The notes under the pieces: generated by a model
What the model saw: the letters and a program-made list of their open reading frames with translations, nothing else
What the model was told of the DNA's origin: nothing
The model's database searches: none
Shown here: positions 18,229 through 26,755 of the stretch, one piece after another
How positions within the stretch are numbered: position 1 is the stretch's first letter
Layout: each line of letters begins with the position of its first letter
DNA from: Exiguobacterium chiriqhucha RW-2
GTDB lineage: Bacteria; Bacillota; Bacilli; Exiguobacteriales; Exiguobacteriaceae
Reading direction: 5' to 3'
Length of the DNA stretch: 64,000 nucleotides
NCBI RefSeq assembly: GCF_000416965.1
Contig: NZ_ATCL01000014.1
Location: 620,001 to 684,000, forward strand
Position numbers and translations under genes: made by a program

Positions 18229-18254
18229 TATACTAAGTGTATCGGAAGCCGATA
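18229..18254 (+). promoter_or_regulatory. PadR promoter -10 with overlapping inverted repeat
   Basis: TATACT at 18229-18234 is a good -10. The inverted repeat TATCGG-AAG-CCGATA (18240-18254) covers the expected start of transcription and is a plausible auto-repression site. The -35 is weak. Confidence 0.45.
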
Positions 18255-18283
18255 TATCGTTAGACGAAGTAAAGGGGACAACT

Positions 18284-18610
18284 ATGGCACAATCAGCTGG
18301 AAGCATCGCCTTGACGGAAGCGGTTTATTACATTTTACTGTCGCTACAAATTCCTAGACACGGATACGGCATCATGCAGTTTGTACAAGAATTGAGCCAC
18401 GATCGCGTTCAATTGGCGGCGGGGACCTTGTATGGGGCACTCAGCAGCCTGGTAGAAAAGGGATGGATTGAGGCGGTCGAAGGAGCAAGCGGACGAAAGA
18501 AGGAGTATGTCATCACCATAGATGGACAATCAGTGCTCGAAGCCGAACTCCTTCGACTTGAAGAGCTCGTCGCAAACGGGAAACAGTGGATTGGAGCAAA
18601 CCGATCATGA
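18284..18610 (+). CDS. PadR family transcriptional regulator
   Basis: 108 residues of the short PadR class: a winged helix with IALTEAVYYILLSLQIPRHGYGIM, the recognition region AAGTLYGALSSLVEKGWIE, and the wing ASGRKKEYVITIDGQSVLE, then a C-terminal dimer helix. Such regulators usually repress their own operon and respond to hydrophobic compounds or envelope stress. AAAGGGGAC lies upstream of the ATG. The stop codon overlaps the start of the DUF2812 gene (ATGA), so the two products are translationally coupled. Confidence 0.93.
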   Translation: MAQSAGSIALTEAVYYILLSLQIPRHGYGIMQFVQELSHDRVQLAAGTLYGALSSLVEKGWIEAVEGASGRKKEYVITIDGQSVLEAELLRLEELVANGKQWIGANRS

Positions 18611-19137
18611 AAACAAAAACAGTTTATCGTGTATATGTCGATTATGAAAAAGAAGAGAAATGGTTGAATAAAATGGCGGCACAAGGATGGTTTCTCGAAC
18701 AATTTAAGTTAGGTCGTTATGAGTTTAGGCAGGGGAATCCGAATGAGTACACGTATCGGATTGAGTTACTTGAAGAATTGCCTAACAGCCCGAAGTCAGA
18801 TGCTTACTTTGAGTTATTAGAGGAGATGGGAATTACGATTGTGGCGACCTCGTATCGTTGGATTTACTTAAAAAAACGAACCGAGGAAGGTCCGTTCCAG
18901 CTCTATTCGGATATTGATTCGAAAATTCGTCATGAAAAACGTATCTATCAACTATATAGTTTTGTGCTGTATCTCAACTTATTTGTGACATTTCTTAATA
19001 TAGCGAACGATGCCGTCCCGTTCATATGGATTTTGAATTTCACTGTAAGTGTACTGTTTATTGTATTCGTGGTGAAACAATATCGAAAACTAGTAAAGTT
19101 GAAAGAAAAACGACAGCTGGTCGAGCGTGATGTATAA
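18607..19137 (+). CDS. DUF2812 membrane protein coupled to PadR
   Basis: 176 residues. The soluble N-terminal DUF2812 domain is recognisable from YVDYEKEEKWLNKMAAQGWF, YEFRQGNPNEYTYRIELLE and the later RWIYLKKR and YSDIDSKIRHEKRI. Two membrane helices follow at about 120-165. DUF2812 genes commonly sit directly after PadR genes in Firmicutes and the pair is thought to act together, possibly as sensor and regulator, but the function is not known. The ATG overlaps the PadR stop; a longer start at 18586 would lie inside PadR. Confidence 0.85.
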   Translation: MKTKTVYRVYVDYEKEEKWLNKMAAQGWFLEQFKLGRYEFRQGNPNEYTYRIELLEELPNSPKSDAYFELLEEMGITIVATSYRWIYLKKRTEEGPFQLYSDIDSKIRHEKRIYQLYSFVLYLNLFVTFLNIANDAVPFIWILNFTVSVLFIVFVVKQYRKLVKLKEKRQLVERDV

Positions 19138-19161
19138 ATTAAAACATGAGGAGGTTTTTAC

Positions 19162-19653
19162 ATGAGTGAATTCCAATTTATAACGAGCGACCGGCCGCTG
19201 AAAGAAGTCGAAAATCCGTACATCAAGTTCTTATCCATCAACGAGGCCATCAAAAAAGGTGTCATCTTGCCTGACATGCTCACAGACGACGAAGACCTCG
19301 ATCGTGACGAAAAGATATTGATGAACGTCGAGTCGGAAGAGCAGCTCGACGAGATCGAGATCAAGCGAGACTTGTACTATGACGTGGAGAACGTTGAGGC
19401 GTACTCGGAAAAACCGCACGTCGTGGAGTTGCGTTGGCGCTATTCCGATGCGAGAGCCGAACAGCTCGTCGAGTATATAACCGACCACTTGAAGACAGCG
19501 GGTGAAGTCGAAATCTGGAAAGTATGGATCGATGAACAGACGGCACCAAACGTTCAATCCATCACGCTCGACGAGTTGACGACTGATGCGCTGCGATTTT
19601 TAGGTGCAGTCGGGTTCGATCGGCCGGAATGCCTTCGCGTGACAAAAGCATAA
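19162..19653 (+). CDS. conserved hypothetical protein
   Basis: 163 residues, acidic, soluble, no signal peptide or membrane helix. AGGAGG lies before the ATG. The chain reads as alpha/beta with landmarks DRPLKEVENPYIKFLSINEA, an acidic stretch at ~40-65, VELRWRYSDARAEQLVEYI and VEIWKVWID. I do not recognise a named domain. Base composition matches core genes rather than the AT-rich PadR pair just upstream. It ends at a strong terminator before the two-component system, so it is probably its own unit or the end of the PadR operon. Confidence 0.75.
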   Translation: MSEFQFITSDRPLKEVENPYIKFLSINEAIKKGVILPDMLTDDEDLDRDEKILMNVESEEQLDEIEIKRDLYYDVENVEAYSEKPHVVELRWRYSDARAEQLVEYITDHLKTAGEVEIWKVWIDEQTAPNVQSITLDELTTDALRFLGAVGFDRPECLRVTKA

Positions 19654-19657
19654 CCTG

Positions 19658-19687
19658 ACCGAACGAGATGTCTCGTTCGGTTTTTTG
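19658..19687 (+). terminator. terminator after the 19162-19653 gene
   Basis: ACCGAACGAGA, loop TG, TCTCGTTCGGT, then TTTTTG; a perfect 11-bp stem. Confidence 0.9.
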
Positions 19688-19749
19688 TTTTGTCTCCTCA
19701 CTTGAAAAAGACTGCTATATTATGAGGAGAAGAATCAGGAGGGAATCAG

Positions 19750-20430
19750 ATGCACATTTTAATCGTGGAAGACGACCGGACAATCGCCTCCGGTCTCCAA
19801 TATTCGCTCGAACAAGAACAATTCACGACGACGTTGTGCCAGAACGTGGCCGACGCCACACGTTTGATCGAACAACAGTTACATACGATCGATCTGTGTC
19901 TATTCGACTTGTCGTTGCCGGACGGGAGCGGCTATGACTTGTGTCGGCTCGTAAAACAAAAACAGGATATACCTGTCATCTTTTTGACAGCGTTCGATGA
20001 TGAAGTGAACGTCGTCATGGGACTCGATATGGGGGCGGACGACTACATCACGAAACCATTCCGGGTCCGTGAACTCATCTCACGGATTCACTCGGTATTG
20101 CGCCGCTACAATAAACAAGCCAGCTCGCCCGTTTTGACAATCGGGGCGGTTGAAATCAATACCCAAGACGCCAAAGTCAAAAAAGATGGAAGCGAGATTT
20201 TATTGACGGCGCTTGAATACCGCTTATTGCTCATCTTCGGCAGACATACAGGACAAGTGTTGTCCCGCGCCCAGCTGCTCGACCAGATTTGGGACATGGG
20301 CGGGGACTTCGTGAATGACAATACGTTGACCGTCTACATCAAACGGTTACGCGAGAAGCTCGAAGACGACCCGCAACGGCCGACGTTGATTAAGACGGTT
20401 CGCGGGATTGGCTATAAGGTGGAACGCTGA
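19750..20430 (+). CDS. OmpR-family response regulator
   Basis: 226 residues: receiver domain (1-118) with acidic pocket Glu7-Asp8-Asp9, phospho-acceptor Asp53 in LFDLSLPDGSG, and Lys in ADDYITKPF; then a winged-helix DNA-binding domain with LLTALEYRLLLIFGRHTG, VLSRAQLLDQIWD and NDNTLTVYIKRLREKLED. It pairs with the histidine kinase starting one base after its stop. The likely target is the adjacent ABC exporter, whose upstream region carries 11-bp-spaced direct repeats, the usual geometry for OmpR-type dimers. AGGAGGGAATC precedes the ATG. Confidence 0.94.
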   Translation: MHILIVEDDRTIASGLQYSLEQEQFTTTLCQNVADATRLIEQQLHTIDLCLFDLSLPDGSGYDLCRLVKQKQDIPVIFLTAFDDEVNVVMGLDMGADDYITKPFRVRELISRIHSVLRRYNKQASSPVLTIGAVEINTQDAKVKKDGSEILLTALEYRLLLIFGRHTGQVLSRAQLLDQIWDMGGDFVNDNTLTVYIKRLREKLEDDPQRPTLIKTVRGIGYKVER

Positions 20431-20431
20431 C

Positions 20432-21436
20432 ATGTTGCGCAATCGAGAAATCCGTATCTATTTAGTCAGTCTGTTGCTGCTGATTGGGGTGGCTTCTATC
20501 GTCGCAGCTTTGTTCCTATCGATGGAGGCCGTCATTCTGGTCCTCCTTTTGTCGGTCGCGTTCTTGATTGTGACATATCGCTTCACGGTGTGGCGCTATC
20601 GGGAGATCGAACAACTTTCGAGCTACATCCAAGAAATCAGCAACGGCAACTACAAACTCGACGTCCGCGACAATCGCGAAGGCGAACTCAGTCTGTTGAA
20701 GAGTCAAATCTATAAAGTGACGAAGATGCTGTCGGAACAAGGGACGCATCTCGAAGAGGACAAGCAGAAGCTGACGGATGCCATCTCCGACATCTCCCAT
20801 CAGTTGAAGACCCCGCTCACCTCGATGACCGTCATGGCGGATTTACTCAGTGACCCACGGCTGTCGGATGACAAGCGTCAAGAGTTCACGCATAACGTAC
20901 AAGTGCAGCTCGAGCGGATGGAATGGCTCGTCTCGTCACTGCTCAAGCTGTCTAAAATCGATGCCGGGACGATTCATTTCAAACGGGAACCGGTGTCCGT
21001 CCCCGTGCTCGTTCAAGCCGTGACGGAACCGATGCTTGTGCCAATCGATATTAAAATGCAGCGGCTTCAGATTACGGGTGAGCGTGATGTCACGTTCGAA
21101 GGCGACTTGAAGTGGACGACCGAGGCGCTCATCAACATCTTGAAAAATTGCGTCGAACATACACCGGAAGAAGGGGAGCTGTTCATCGAATTTAGCGAGA
21201 ACACACTGTACACGGAAATCGTCATTCGCGACACGGGGAGCGGCATCGCCAAACAAGACATCCCGTATATTTTCCAACGTTTTTATAAGGGTATGAATGC
21301 GAGTGACGACAGCGTCGGCATCGGGCTTGCCATGGCCCACAGCATCATCACAAGCCAACAAGGTGAACTGACCGTCCGCAGTGAACGTGGAGCCGGGACC
21401 GCGTTTCAAATTCGATTCTACAAAGCAATCGTCTAA
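20432..21436 (+). CDS. membrane sensor histidine kinase (intramembrane-sensing type)
   Basis: 334 residues. Two closely spaced membrane helices (about 9-28 and 32-49) leave almost no extracellular loop, the hallmark of intramembrane-sensing kinases tied to ABC exporters. A short HAMP-like linker is followed by the H-box DISHQLKTPLTSM (His123), an N-box around NILKNCVEHTPEEG, and ATP-lid boxes IRDTGSGIAKQDIPYIFQRF and GIGLAMAHSI. The ATG at 20432 lies one base after the regulator stop, with AAGGTGG upstream. The signal is unknown; cell-envelope stress or a peptide antibiotic is likely by analogy to BceS-like systems. Confidence 0.93.
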   Translation: MLRNREIRIYLVSLLLLIGVASIVAALFLSMEAVILVLLLSVAFLIVTYRFTVWRYREIEQLSSYIQEISNGNYKLDVRDNREGELSLLKSQIYKVTKMLSEQGTHLEEDKQKLTDAISDISHQLKTPLTSMTVMADLLSDPRLSDDKRQEFTHNVQVQLERMEWLVSSLLKLSKIDAGTIHFKREPVSVPVLVQAVTEPMLVPIDIKMQRLQITGERDVTFEGDLKWTTEALINILKNCVEHTPEEGELFIEFSENTLYTEIVIRDTGSGIAKQDIPYIFQRFYKGMNASDDSVGIGLAMAHSIITSQQGELTVRSERGAGTAFQIRFYKAIV

Positions 21437-21490
21437 GTGACGAAACAGTCACTTTCGAGTCACGGACGTGTCACACTCGCTCGGTACACT
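21436..21490 (+). promoter_or_regulatory. four tandem 11-bp direct repeats plus -10 box upstream of ABC genes
   Basis: AGTGAC, AGTCAC, AGTCAC and TGTCAC start at 21436, 21447, 21458 and 21469, each followed by a five-base spacer that ends CG in the last three. TACACT (21485-21490) is a candidate -10, and the last repeats occupy the -35 zone. This is the architecture of an OmpR-family activator site. Confidence 0.7.
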
Positions 21491-21521
21491 CAAAGTAGAT
21501 CAAGTACTGGAGGGTGCAAAC

Positions 21522-22205
21522 ATGAACATATTAGAAGTGCAACACTTATCGAAAGTATACGGAAAAGACGAGATGGAAGTGCGGGCGCTCGATGACGTGT
21601 CGTTCACCGTCAAAAAAGGCGAGTTCGTCTGTATCGTCGGACCGTCGGGCTCGGGGAAGTCGACGTTGTTACATTTGCTCGGCGGCGTCGATGTCCCGAC
21701 GAGTGGACAAGTGTTGATCGACAATACGGATATTTACAAGTTAGACGAGACGCAGCTCGCCATCTTCCGCCGCCGTCAAATCGGTTTGATTTATCAGTTT
21801 TACAACTTAATCCCGATTTTGACGGTCGAGGAGAACATCACACTGCCGATGTTGTTGGACGAGCAAAAAGTCGACGCCGCCCATTTGGAGCGCATCATCG
21901 GCATCCTTGGTCTGTCGAACCGATTGACTCATCTGCCGAACCAATTGTCTGGCGGGCAGCAACAACGCGTTTCCATCGGTCGGGCGCTCATCAGCAACCC
22001 GGCCATCATCTTGGCCGATGAGCCGACGGGGAACTTGGACAGTCAAAACAGTGAAGAAATCATGAGCCTCCTCAAACTGTTCAACAAGAAGTTCAATCAG
22101 ACGCTGATCATCATCACGCATGACGAACGAATCGCCTTGCAGGCCGACCGGATCATCTCGATCGAGGATGGGAAGATTGCGAAGAACGAGGTCGTCCGCT
22201 CATGA
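21522..22205 (+). CDS. ABC transporter ATP-binding protein (MacB/LolD-like exporter)
   Basis: 227 residues. Walker A is GPSGSGKST (about 40-48), the signature LSGGQQQRVSIGRAL (about 140) and Walker B IILADEPTGNLD (about 160), followed by THDERIALQ, the switch His. This type energises FtsX-like permeases that export peptides or lipoproteins or remove antibiotics from the membrane. The ATG at 21522 has GGAGGGTG upstream. Its stop overlaps the permease start (ATGA). It lies downstream of the two-component genes and the 11-bp repeats, its likely control region. Confidence 0.94.
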   Translation: MNILEVQHLSKVYGKDEMEVRALDDVSFTVKKGEFVCIVGPSGSGKSTLLHLLGGVDVPTSGQVLIDNTDIYKLDETQLAIFRRRQIGLIYQFYNLIPILTVEENITLPMLLDEQKVDAAHLERIIGILGLSNRLTHLPNQLSGGQQQRVSIGRALISNPAIILADEPTGNLDSQNSEEIMSLLKLFNKKFNQTLIIITHDERIALQADRIISIEDGKIAKNEVVRS

Positions 22206-24772
22206 ACATCATCAATAAAATGACGCTTCGACACTTGCGTGAAAACAAGCGGCGTTCGCTCGTCACCATCATCGGGGTTATCATCTCGGTGGCGATGATC
22301 ACGGCTGTGACGACACTCGGTTCATCGTTCTTAGACTTGATGATCCGTCAAGACATCGCGGACAATGGAGAATGGCACGTCCAATACATCAACACGAATG
22401 AGGAGCAGGTCGAGGCAATTCGAAATGATGCATCGACGAAGGATATCATCCTTTCAAGTGACGGCTATGCAGAATTAAAGAATTCACAGAATGCCTATAA
22501 ACCGTACTTATACGTCCGGAACTATAACACGTCAGGGCTCAAGAACTTTCCCGTCGACTTGACGGAGGGACGCTTGCCAAACAAAGAAGGCGAAGTCGTT
22601 ATTTCTGAGGCCATCCGTCAAAATGCGCAAGTCACGTACAATATCGGGGATGAATTGACGATTGAGATCGGTGAGCGCATGGACGAATCATCAGGTCGCG
22701 TATTAACCCAAAACGATGGCTTGATCCGTGACGGGGAGACGATGCTTGAACAGTTGAAAATCGAGGATACGGTGACGTTGACCGTCGTCGGCACGATGAC
22801 GCGCCCAGCCTGGGAGCCGACTTGGTCGCCGGGCTATACGGTCGTCGGATACATTGACGACAAAGCGTTGAACGGTGCGATCGTCGATACGTTCGTCGCC
22901 TTGAACGACGTGAACGGCTCGATCTATGAGGATACGAAACAAGTGATGAACGAACAGAAGATTGAAGGGGTCGCTTATAACTCATCGTTGCTCCGCTATT
23001 ATGGGGTGACGGATGATGACGGCTTGCGCAAGACGCTGTACGGGTTCGGTGGCATCATCATGGCGGTTATCGTCATCGGCTCGATTTCGCTCATTTATAA
23101 CGCTTTTGCCATCAGCGTATCTGAGCGCTCGCGTTATCTCGGGATGCTCGCGAGTGTCGGGGCGACGAAACGGCAAAAACGAAACTCGGTCTTCTTTGAA
23201 GGACTGATCATCGGAGGGATTAGCATCCCGATCGGTATCATCGCCGGGGTGACCGGAATCGGGGTCACGTTCTTGTTCATCAACGCTTTTGCGGAGAAGG
23301 CGCTCAACGTGACGGAGAAGTTTGAAGTCGTCGTCACCCCGCTCACACTCCTGTTGACGGTCTTCATTTCGAGCGTGACGATTTTCATCTCGTGTTATCT
23401 GCCGGCGCGCCGCGCTTCGAAGATTTCTGCGATTGACGCGATTCGTCAGACCCAGGACGTGCGACTGACGTCGAAGAACGTGAAGACGTCGAAACTCGTG
23501 CGACGGATCTTCGGATTGGAAGCGGAGATTGGGCTGAAAAACACAAAACGCAACCGGAAACGGTATTTGGCGACGGTGTTCTCGCTCGTCATCAGTATCG
23601 TGCTGTTTTTAGTCGTCAGTTACTTCACGGATCGACTCGAACAGTCACTCGAGATGTCACAAGGCACGTACGAGTTCGACATTCTCGTGAACGGGTCGAA
23701 TCTCAGTAAAGATGACTTACGTCGCTATGAGACGTTGGATAATGTGACGAGCGGGACGTACTTCGAGAACACGACCGTCCAGACGGTGGTTGACGAAGCG
23801 CGGTTACCGAGCGCGGTCACCGAGAATGAAGACTTGGTGTCCACGTTCGTCGATGGGAAATTTGTGTACTACGTTTCTCTTTATCAATTAGATGATGAAA
23901 GTTTCGATGCGTACTTGAAGCAGATCGGGGCATCCGCCAGCAATTTTGAAGACGGGGAGATGCCGGGTGCCGTCTTGATTGATGAAGTATCGTATCAAGA
24001 CGTCGACAAGAAGAAATTTGTGAACTCGAAGACGATTGAGACCGAAATCGGCGATACGCTTGAACTCCGGGACGAGAACGCAACGGACGAGACGGCACCG
24101 CTCAAAACAATCAAAATCGGCGCCATGACCGACGTCCCCCCGACCGGTGTGATGACGAGCTCACTTGGATGGCTTGATGTGATCGTTCGGGAAGGGACGT
24201 TTGAAGAGGATGCGATTGGTCAATTGATGAAACAATCAAGTCCATCAATCGCCTTGAACACGAGTAATCCTGAGGCGACGCAACAAGTGATTGAGGCGGA
24301 ACAAAATATGGACCAATACATCTTCAACGTGTCGGAGCAGCGTGAACAACAAGAGCAGGTGTTGTTGTTGTTATCGATTTTCGTCTATGGGTTCATCGTC
24401 TTGATCTCGCTCATCTCGGTGGCGAACATCTTCAACACGATCTCGACGAGCGTCTCGCTCCGTCGTCGCGAGTTTGCGATGCTGCGGTCGGTCGGGATGA
24501 CACCGAAAGGATTCAACAAGATGGTGTACTATGAGAGCATTTTCTATGGCATGAAAGCATTGGCGTATGGGGTGCCGGTCAGTGTTCTGATCATGTACCT
24601 GATTTACCGGGCGCAAATCAACACGTTCGAAGCACCGTTCACGTTGCCGTGGGGCGATATCTTGTTCGTCACGGTCGTAATCTTTCTGATCGTTGGTTCT
24701 TCGATGGTGTACGCGATTTCGAAAGTGAAGTCGGATAATATCATCGACCGGTTGAAGCAAGAGAACAATTGA
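22202..24772 (+). CDS. FtsX-like ABC transporter permease
   Basis: 856 residues, built as two similar halves. Each half has one N-terminal membrane helix (about 18-38 and 465-485), a large extracytoplasmic domain, and three C-terminal helices (about 285-400 and 735-850). The FtsX core is visible in LGMLASVGATKRQKR and FAMLRSVGMTPKGFNKM. This 8-helix duplicate form resembles macrolide/lipoprotein-type exporters more than the 10-helix BceB. Four-base overlap with the ATPase gene indicates a two-gene transporter. The substrate is unknown; an envelope-active compound sensed by the neighbouring kinase is plausible. Confidence 0.92.
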   Translation: MNIINKMTLRHLRENKRRSLVTIIGVIISVAMITAVTTLGSSFLDLMIRQDIADNGEWHVQYINTNEEQVEAIRNDASTKDIILSSDGYAELKNSQNAYKPYLYVRNYNTSGLKNFPVDLTEGRLPNKEGEVVISEAIRQNAQVTYNIGDELTIEIGERMDESSGRVLTQNDGLIRDGETMLEQLKIEDTVTLTVVGTMTRPAWEPTWSPGYTVVGYIDDKALNGAIVDTFVALNDVNGSIYEDTKQVMNEQKIEGVAYNSSLLRYYGVTDDDGLRKTLYGFGGIIMAVIVIGSISLIYNAFAISVSERSRYLGMLASVGATKRQKRNSVFFEGLIIGGISIPIGIIAGVTGIGVTFLFINAFAEKALNVTEKFEVVVTPLTLLLTVFISSVTIFISCYLPARRASKISAIDAIRQTQDVRLTSKNVKTSKLVRRIFGLEAEIGLKNTKRNRKRYLATVFSLVISIVLFLVVSYFTDRLEQSLEMSQGTYEFDILVNGSNLSKDDLRRYETLDNVTSGTYFENTTVQTVVDEARLPSAVTENEDLVSTFVDGKFVYYVSLYQLDDESFDAYLKQIGASASNFEDGEMPGAVLIDEVSYQDVDKKKFVNSKTIETEIGDTLELRDENATDETAPLKTIKIGAMTDVPPTGVMTSSLGWLDVIVREGTFEEDAIGQLMKQSSPSIALNTSNPEATQQVIEAEQNMDQYIFNVSEQREQQEQVLLLLSIFVYGFIVLISLISVANIFNTISTSVSLRRREFAMLRSVGMTPKGFNKMVYYESIFYGMKALAYGVPVSVLIMYLIYRAQINTFEAPFTLPWGDILFVTVVIFLIVGSSMVYAISKVKSDNIIDRLKQENN

Positions 24773-24806
24773 TGATTGACGTAGAGTCACTCAAAAAATA
24801 GATGGA

Positions 24807-24838
24807 ACGGGATTCAGTGTCTACTGGGTCCCGTTTTT
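24807..24838 (+). terminator. terminator of ABC operon (copy 2 of a repeated hairpin)
   Basis: ACGGGATTCAGT, loop GTCT, ACTGGGTCCCGT then TTTTTG. Nearly identical to the dus terminator at 18169-18200. Confidence 0.85.
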
Positions 24839-24869
24839 GTAAAATGAGAGAGAAGAAAGAGGTGGGAGA

Positions 24870-25379
24870 ATGGACATCCGAGAAGTATTGAGTGGTGGGG
24901 ATTTGCGCTCGATTGGTCATGTCGATGCGGTCGTCGCTTACGTCGGGAACGACCCGGACCGATTCAGCGAATTGATGACCGGCTTGACCGATGACCGTCC
25001 CGTCGTTCGGATGCGGAGTGCGGACGCGATGGAGAAAGTGACACGCCGTCATCCAAAGCTGCTTCGAGCTCATCAGGCGTCCTTGTTCGAGCAGTTACAG
25101 ATTGCCACCCAACAAGAAGTGAGGTGGCACTTGGCCCAACTCATGCCACGGATGACGTGGACAGAGGAAGAGGCGTCCGGCATCGTTCACGTGCTCACCG
25201 ATTGGATTGACACGGAGACGAGCGCCATCGTCATCGTCAACGCTCTGCAGGCGATGTTTGATTTGAGCGCCGTGCATCCACGATTTCATGACGAGCTGAA
25301 AGCATTGCTCGAGTCGCAACTCGAGACGGGGAGTCCGGCCGTGAAGAGCCGCTCCAAAAAACTTTTACAGAAGTTGTGA
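24870..25379 (+). CDS. HEAT-repeat-like protein of unknown function
   Basis: 169 residues, entirely helical in appearance, with no membrane segment. Repeated two-helix units with the HEAT-type pattern are seen in VVRMRSADAMEKVTRRHPKL, VRWHLAQLMPRMTWTEEE, IVNALQAMFDLSAVHP and SPAVKSRSKKLLQKL. Such arrays are protein-binding scaffolds. AGGTGGGAG lies upstream of the ATG. It comes directly before a sigma-factor gene (57-base gap) and could be part of the same transcript. No partner can be named. Confidence 0.7.
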   Translation: MDIREVLSGGDLRSIGHVDAVVAYVGNDPDRFSELMTGLTDDRPVVRMRSADAMEKVTRRHPKLLRAHQASLFEQLQIATQQEVRWHLAQLMPRMTWTEEEASGIVHVLTDWIDTETSAIVIVNALQAMFDLSAVHPRFHDELKALLESQLETGSPAVKSRSKKLLQKL

Positions 25380-25436
25380 CCGATGGACTTCATTTCCGGT
25401 CTATAAAGATGCAAGTACATCGAGAGGGGGATTCGA

Positions 25437-25982
25437 TTGGACGATCAAGCGATTATCGATTTGTATTGGAGACGTTCTGAGCGGGCGATTGAGGCGACGG
25501 CCCAAAAGTACGGCGGCTATTGTCATACGATTTCCTATAATATTTTGAATAGCCGAGAGGACGCGGACGAGTGCGTCAATGATACGTACATGAAGGCGTG
25601 GCAAGCGATTCCGCCGACACGTCCATCGCGGCTCGCCGCCTATTTGGCGAAGCTTGTTCGTAACGTCTCGCTCCATAAGTATGAGAAGGCGAACGCCAAG
25701 AAGCGCGGAGCGGGGCAAGTCCCGCTCATTGTCAGTGAGCTCGAGCACTGTCTCGCCTCCTCCGTCGCGACTGATTCAGAAGTCGTCGAGTTGTTGAACG
25801 ACTTTTTGGCCCAGTTGTCGCAAGAGACCCGGCAGATCTTTATGGGGCGTTACTTTCACTTTCAATCGATTAAAGACATCGCGAAGATGCGCCAGGTGAG
25901 TGAGAGCAAGGTCAAGATGGTGCTACTTCGGACTCGGAACGACTTGAAACAAATGCTCGAAGCGGAAGGGGTGGCGCTATGA
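25437..25982 (+). CDS. sigma-70 family (ECF-like) RNA polymerase sigma factor
   Basis: 181 residues. Region 2 is DLYWRRSERAIEATAQKYGG followed by AYNILN-type SYNILNSREDADECVNDTYMKAW (helices 2.2-2.4); region 4 runs from LNDFLAQLSQETRQIFMGRY through IKDIAKMRQVSESKVKMVLL and RTRNDLKQML. There is no region 1 or 3, as in ECF sigma factors. It starts with TTG, seven bases after AGAGGGGG. The start codon of the next gene overlaps its stop (ATGA), so the following membrane protein is probably its anti-sigma factor. Confidence 0.88.
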   Translation: MDDQAIIDLYWRRSERAIEATAQKYGGYCHTISYNILNSREDADECVNDTYMKAWQAIPPTRPSRLAAYLAKLVRNVSLHKYEKANAKKRGAGQVPLIVSELEHCLASSVATDSEVVELLNDFLAQLSQETRQIFMGRYFHFQSIKDIAKMRQVSESKVKMVLLRTRNDLKQMLEAEGVAL

Positions 25983-26722
25983 ACGGAGATCGGCTCACAC
26001 GTTTGATGGGGGACGTCGATGACCGGTTCGTCGAGGAATCGATGGTGGTTGAAGCCAAAAAGCGGAGACATTGGCATTGGATGGGTGGTCTTGTGGCAGC
26101 CGCCGCTGTCACACTCTTCGCCGTGACATGGGACGGTTTTAAAGAATTGATTCCACTGTCGGACAACTCAAGCAATATGTCGGTCGCTTATATCGATGAA
26201 GGGGACATCGATGTCGGGATGTCATCAGCAAACCTTGCCGAGATGAGTGAAGACGAGCTGTTCTCGAAATGGAAACCTGCGGTAGTACGGGGCGTCGTGA
26301 AACAGATTGACCACATCGAGCTCGACTTCAACGGACAAGCGGAATATCAGTCGATTGTGACGATTGGCGTGACAGACGTCTATCGGGGCGAGATCGAGCC
26401 AGGCAGCACGATTCAAGTCCTCACGGTTGCCGGTGTCGGTTCTGAAGTGCTTCAGTCGGATGCGGATGTCATCTCTGAACTTCGTCTCGGCATGGAAGGG
26501 ATTTTTATGCCGAGACGGCATGATGCTTCCCACGTCTGGTCACAAAACGGGGCCACGCTTCAAGTGATGGACGTGAGTGATTACGGATTTCCAGACGGTG
26601 AGCGGTACATGTTCTTGAACACGGACGAAGGTCTCGTCTTCAGTCGAGATGCCTATCCGTCGCTACGTGGCGCTGAAACACTTGATGACATAGAGGCGTT
26701 CATGACGGAACGGTTCCGTTAA
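25979..26722 (+). CDS. putative membrane anti-sigma factor with extracytoplasmic domain
   Basis: 247 residues. A short cytoplasmic N-terminus (LTRLMGDVDDRFVEES, then KKRRHW) precedes one membrane helix (about 35-53). This opening resembles the membrane proteins that follow ECF-like sigma genes in many Clostridia. There is no His-x3-Cys-x2-Cys zinc motif, so it is not a classical ZAS anti-sigma. The outer ~190 residues contain a beta-rich segment (VRGVVKQIDH, SIVTIGVTDVYRGEIEPG, LRLGMEGIFM) that looks OB-like. Coupled by ATGA to the sigma gene. The anti-sigma role is inferred from position and topology. Confidence 0.65.
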   Translation: MNGDRLTRLMGDVDDRFVEESMVVEAKKRRHWHWMGGLVAAAAVTLFAVTWDGFKELIPLSDNSSNMSVAYIDEGDIDVGMSSANLAEMSEDELFSKWKPAVVRGVVKQIDHIELDFNGQAEYQSIVTIGVTDVYRGEIEPGSTIQVLTVAGVGSEVLQSDADVISELRLGMEGIFMPRRHDASHVWSQNGATLQVMDVSDYGFPDGERYMFLNTDEGLVFSRDAYPSLRGAETLDDIEAFMTERFR

Positions 26723-26755
26723 CGGGAAGGGGATATGGAAGAGAGGAGGGCTACG

